From assembly GCA_016763715.1 (NCBI GenBank), contig JAESTG010000081.1, positions 1-9,374 of the forward strand: a stretch of 9,374 bases of DNA. The letters run 5' to 3'. The stretch comes from Flavobacteriaceae bacterium. Lineage in GTDB: Bacteria > Bacteroidota > Bacteroidia > Flavobacteriales > Flavobacteriaceae. Position numbers and translations under genes: made by a program. The notes beneath the pieces are model-generated. The model was not told where the DNA came from. It worked only from the letters and a program-made list of their open reading frames with translations, and ran no database searches. Shown in pieces: positions 6,837-9,374 of the stretch; position 1 is the first letter of the stretch, and each line of letters starts with the position of its first letter.

Positions 6837-7973
6837 ATGATTAACAAGCGTCTTCTTATCAAAAACCTCTTAGCTCATAATGATGAGAGTAGTTTCTATG
6901 ATAAAAAGAGAAAAATAAACCTAGGAACCAAAGAAGGAAAAGCTAAATTTTTAAAACACATTTGTGCTTTAAGCAATAGCAACCCTGCCAACAATAGTTA
7001 CATAGTTATTGGTGTGGAAGACGAAGGGAATGAGATAAATGGTGTTGATTTTTTTGATGATAGTAAAATTCAAAATTTGATAAATGCTTATTTAGCCAAT
7101 GCCCCCTTAATTTCTTACGAAAATGTGATGTTCCCTCATTTACCCGATGGTAAGGTTGTGGGATTGGTTACTATTAGACCAACGGGAGAAATTACTTCGC
7201 TTCGGAAAAATATCTGGAAATACTGGGGCGGGTCTATTTTTCTGAGAGATGGGAGTATTTCGATGCCTAAAGATTTTGACATCGAAATAAAAGATGTGAA
7301 TTCTGAAATTGTAAAATCTATAGAAAACAAAGCCAAAAACAATATAGAACATACCTTAGATGGAGTCATCGATTTTATAAATAACCGGCATAGTGATCTT
7401 GATGCTCATTATAAAGTTTTCAAAGAACAATTTGTCGTTTGCTGGGCGGGAAACACAAAACATGTGAAGGATGAAGTATATTATTCTCGTGTGGATATTG
7501 AGCTTATTAACGAACAGGTTCGGTTGTTTTATTCTGCTTTAGATGAAGTGAGCATCTCAGTTTCTGAGGATGTATTTAAAATTACGGAATATGTCCATTT
7601 AGGCTTGAACCAAAGTTATCTTTATTATCCATTGGAGGAGGTTACCATAACATTTCACGAAAATGGATCCTACCACATGGAAACCCAGCTTATTTTTGAA
7701 CCACCACAATTCAACAAACGGACTTTGTATCATATTTATAATGCGAATAATGCCCTGCTTGAAAAGCTAAAAAAGGGGGTTTCATTAACCGCTCAGGATG
7801 AAAAGGACCTACAACATTTACCCGCCACCTATCTCATTTGTTTTCTGAACGACTTTGAAGCTGCCAAAGAAAAATTAGTCGAGGCACAACCTTTTCTAAA
7901 ACAAATTAAGGGAAATGTATACCAATCCTATAAAGAAACCACAAGAATTCTTCGGAAGATGAAGTACAGTTAA
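6837..7973 (+). CDS. Protein with divergent Schlafen/AlbA_2-type N-terminal domain, C-terminal part unrecognised
   Basis: The first 150 or so of 378 residues follow the AlbA_2 (Schlafen-type putative DNA/RNA-binding) plan: a glutamate early on (ESSFYDKKRKINL, from 17), a helix ending in HICALSNSNP, a strand and turn YIVIGVEDEGNEINGVD (55-71), helices around 76-87, a strand GKVVGLVTIRP, and a closing FLRDGSISMPK (135-145). The usual small-residue GG turn before the VIGVED strand is replaced by NPANNS. Proteins like this are often labelled ATP-binding, but I see no Walker motif. Residues 155-378 are charged and mixed alpha/beta with no family I recognise; there is no signal peptide or membrane helix. 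The gene starts 44 nt after the SDR stop behind an A-rich leader (CAGTAAAAA), so it is likely in the same transcript, and ends 3 nt from a convergent gene. A link to the reductases is not evident, and I make no functional claim beyond probable nucleic-acid contact. Confidence 0.75.
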   Translation: MINKRLLIKNLLAHNDESSFYDKKRKINLGTKEGKAKFLKHICALSNSNPANNSYIVIGVEDEGNEINGVDFFDDSKIQNLINAYLANAPLISYENVMFPHLPDGKVVGLVTIRPTGEITSLRKNIWKYWGGSIFLRDGSISMPKDFDIEIKDVNSEIVKSIENKAKNNIEHTLDGVIDFINNRHSDLDAHYKVFKEQFVVCWAGNTKHVKDEVYYSRVDIELINEQVRLFYSALDEVSISVSEDVFKITEYVHLGLNQSYLYYPLEEVTITFHENGSYHMETQLIFEPPQFNKRTLYHIYNANNALLEKLKKGVSLTAQDEKDLQHLPATYLICFLNDFEAAKEKLVEAQPFLKQIKGNVYQSYKETTRILRKMKYS

Positions 7974-7976
7974 CCC

Positions 7977-9338
7977 TTACAGTTTCACTATTTTTTTAAT
8001 CACCCTAGTATTCTTAGTTGCTACTTCAACAAACAAAAGTCCAGACGATAAGGAAGCAACATCAATTTGCTGAAAATTTTCCTCAACTTCTTGCAACCAT
8101 CTCCCCAATGCATCATAAATTATAACCCTCTTTATTGGGTAAGGACTATCGATGGACAGAAAATCCCCTACGGGATTGGGAGACATGCGAAGCGTATCAA
8201 GTTCAAACACATCATTTCCTAGTATGGTTTGATTCTCATACCATACTAATATCTTTTCTCCATTTGCGATAACCGAATTAACAACCGCATCCAGGTCGCC
8301 ATCCTTATCAAAATCTCCTAATGCAATACGCGCTGGTCTAGCAATGGTGGCATCAACCACTTGTGCAGGACCAAAATTACCTAGACCATCCAAATTTTCC
8401 TGCCAGATCACCTTTAAATTTTCGAAAGACAAAAAAATGACATCCATATCGCCATCATTGTCTAGATCACCTGCTTCGGCTGCTAGAAAATCTGAAAACC
8501 CACCTTCGTTGATAATTTGCGCACTGCCAAAATTTCCCGCACCATCCAAATTCTCTCGCCATAGTGCCTGATTTGCTGGAAGTAAAAGAACGTCAAAATC
8601 ATCATCGCCATCTATATCGACCAAATCAAGTACATTGGCATAGGGTCCTGTCTCAATAGCATGTTGGATGCTAAAACTACCCTGCCCGTCAACATTTTCG
8701 AACCATGAAGCACCCCCACTCAAATTGGTGAGGATATCCAGATCCCCATCGCCGTCCAAATCCTCAACCGCTTGATTTCGCGCTTGCGGTATGTTTGCAT
8801 CAATCACATTAAGAGGTCCAAAATTTCCTTGCCCATCCATATTCTCTACCCAATATAGCCCTGTTCCATTAGAAACCCCCAACACCAAATCCAGATCATT
8901 ATCTCCATCCAGATCCTTTGGAGTAACACCACTTGCATCGTTAAGACCAGAAACCACTAATTGTAAAGGCTCAAAAACTCCTACTCCCATATTGCGATAC
9001 CATACCACCATATCCTGACCAAAATCGCTTACCACTACATCTATATTCCCGTCACCGTCTATATCGGCAGGGGCAAGATTAAAAATTAAGGTTTGCCCCA
9101 TACCCTCATCGATGATAAGGGGGCCATTAAAACTACCCTGTCCATCCATGTTTCGGTACCAAGCAATGACCGCAGATGAACCTGTTATAATATCCAAATA
9201 ACCATCCCCATCAATATCGGCAACTTCGATTACACGAATAACACCCGTCGCTTCGTTAATTACTTGCCTTGGTCCAAACAACTGCCCAAAAGCACCAAAC
9301 GATACAAAGAAAGCACCCAAAATAAAAGCCTTTTTCAT
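7977..9338 (-). CDS. Secreted FG-GAP/VCBS repeat protein with type IX secretion sorting domain
   Basis: The start is set at 9338 because MKKAFILGAFFVSFGAFGQ from that codon is a clean signal peptide; an in-frame ATG at 9371 would add 11 charged residues ahead of it. The 453-residue protein then has seven repeats of about 48-51 residues. Each has a calcium-binding-like DxDxDGxxD loop (for example DIDGDGYLD and DLDGDGDLD, starting near residues 41, 92, 142, 193, 241, 291 and 342) and most have a second block like WYRNMDGQGSFNGP. Seven such repeats suggest a seven-bladed beta-propeller. The last 70 residues, opening MSPNPVGDFLSID and ending VIKKIVKL, match the type A C-terminal sorting domain of the type IX (Por) system, so the protein should cross the outer membrane and be surface-attached or released. 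No catalytic motif is visible; binding or adhesion is an inference. It stands alone on the minus strand here and its promoter would lie beyond the right edge. Confidence 0.92.
   Translation of the reverse strand: MKKAFILGAFFVSFGAFGQLFGPRQVINEATGVIRVIEVADIDGDGYLDIITGSSAVIAWYRNMDGQGSFNGPLIIDEGMGQTLIFNLAPADIDGDGNIDVVVSDFGQDMVVWYRNMGVGVFEPLQLVVSGLNDASGVTPKDLDGDNDLDLVLGVSNGTGLYWVENMDGQGNFGPLNVIDANIPQARNQAVEDLDGDGDLDILTNLSGGASWFENVDGQGSFSIQHAIETGPYANVLDLVDIDGDDDFDVLLLPANQALWRENLDGAGNFGSAQIINEGGFSDFLAAEAGDLDNDGDMDVIFLSFENLKVIWQENLDGLGNFGPAQVVDATIARPARIALGDFDKDGDLDAVVNSVIANGEKILVWYENQTILGNDVFELDTLRMSPNPVGDFLSIDSPYPIKRVIIYDALGRWLQEVEENFQQIDVASLSSGLLFVEVATKNTRVIKKIVKL
8232..9270 (-). repeat. Seven tandem degenerate repeats of about 150 bp encoding propeller blades
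   Basis: Within the secreted protein gene the DNA itself repeats with a period of 144-153 bp. Recurrent words on the plus strand include CCATC(C/A)A(A/T)AT(T/A)TTC-like blocks (for NxDGxGxF) and ATC-(A/G)CC-ATC clusters (for DGDxD). The copies are diverged, so they are old protein repeats and not a recent expansion. Confidence 0.75.
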
Positions 9339-9374
9339 TTCTTGTTTTTTTGACTCCCTATTGACCTCCAAAGA

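Noticed and set aside
7136..7369. Minus-strand open frames of 70-77 codons opposite the AlbA_2-like gene
   Set aside because: They are shadows in low-complexity AT-rich coding DNA with no supporting features.
8344..9018. Two plus-strand 75-codon open frames opposite the VCBS repeats
   Set aside because: Their Ser/Pro-rich translations simply mirror the repeated Asp/Gly codons of the propeller gene.
8232..9270. Periodic repeats considered as a CRISPR or non-coding tandem array
   Set aside because: The 150-bp period keeps one open frame, the copies are diverged, and the translation gives clear FG-GAP/VCBS blades.
9339..9371. Upstream in-frame ATG at 9371 of the secreted protein gene
   Set aside because: It would put 11 mostly charged residues before a complete signal peptide; the ATG at 9338 gives a normal signal sequence.

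Overview
The window looks like chromosomal DNA of a Bacteroidota bacterium, most likely a member of the Flavobacteriia. The reasons are AT-rich DNA, A-rich leaders without clear Shine-Dalgarno sequences, a Bat (Bacteroides aerotolerance) type gene cluster in its typical order, and a secreted repeat protein that ends in a type IX secretion (Por) sorting domain. I see no mobile element, integrase, tRNA, rRNA or CRISPR array.

Left half (1-4976, all on the minus strand, read right to left): a MoxR-family AAA+ ATPase, a DUF58 protein, a multidomain BatD-like membrane protein, BatA (VWA, membrane-anchored), and the first 111 codons of BatB, which runs off the left edge. Spacings are 96, 6, -1 (see below) and 2 nt, so this is one operon. 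MoxR ATPases are thought to act as chaperone-like partners of VWA proteins. DUF58, BatA and BatB all keep intact DxSxS metal-site motifs, so the set reads as an envelope-associated MoxR-VWA complex. The most notable detail is at the BatD-like/BatA junction. As written, the BatD-like frame runs 134 nt into batA and ends in an out-of-frame tail. A run of seven A (minus strand) in the heptamer A AAA AAC lies 17 nt before the batA start. One extra A, or a -1 ribosomal slip there, would end the protein at a TAA that overlaps the batA ATG (TAATG). This is either an indel or sequencing error, or a slippage site.

Middle (4977-5144): a 168-nt divergent intergenic region with a TTAAC-N5-GTTAA dyad and only weak promoter-like matches.

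Right half, plus strand (5145-7973): a YdhF-like aldo/keto reductase, a YdfG-like short-chain dehydrogenase/reductase, and a protein with a divergent Schlafen/AlbA_2-type N-terminal domain. They are 19 and 44 nt apart and probably co-transcribed. Only 3 nt separate the last stop from the stop of a convergent minus-strand gene (7977-9338), which encodes a secreted protein with seven FG-GAP/VCBS-type repeats, probably a seven-bladed beta-propeller, and a C-terminal type IX sorting domain.

Most of this is recognisable flavobacterial gene content. The points that deserve a second look are the A7 junction, the composite architecture of the BatD-like protein, the divergent AlbA_2 protein, and a hairpin in the moxR-DUF58 spacer. 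I do not see a convincing wholly new system.
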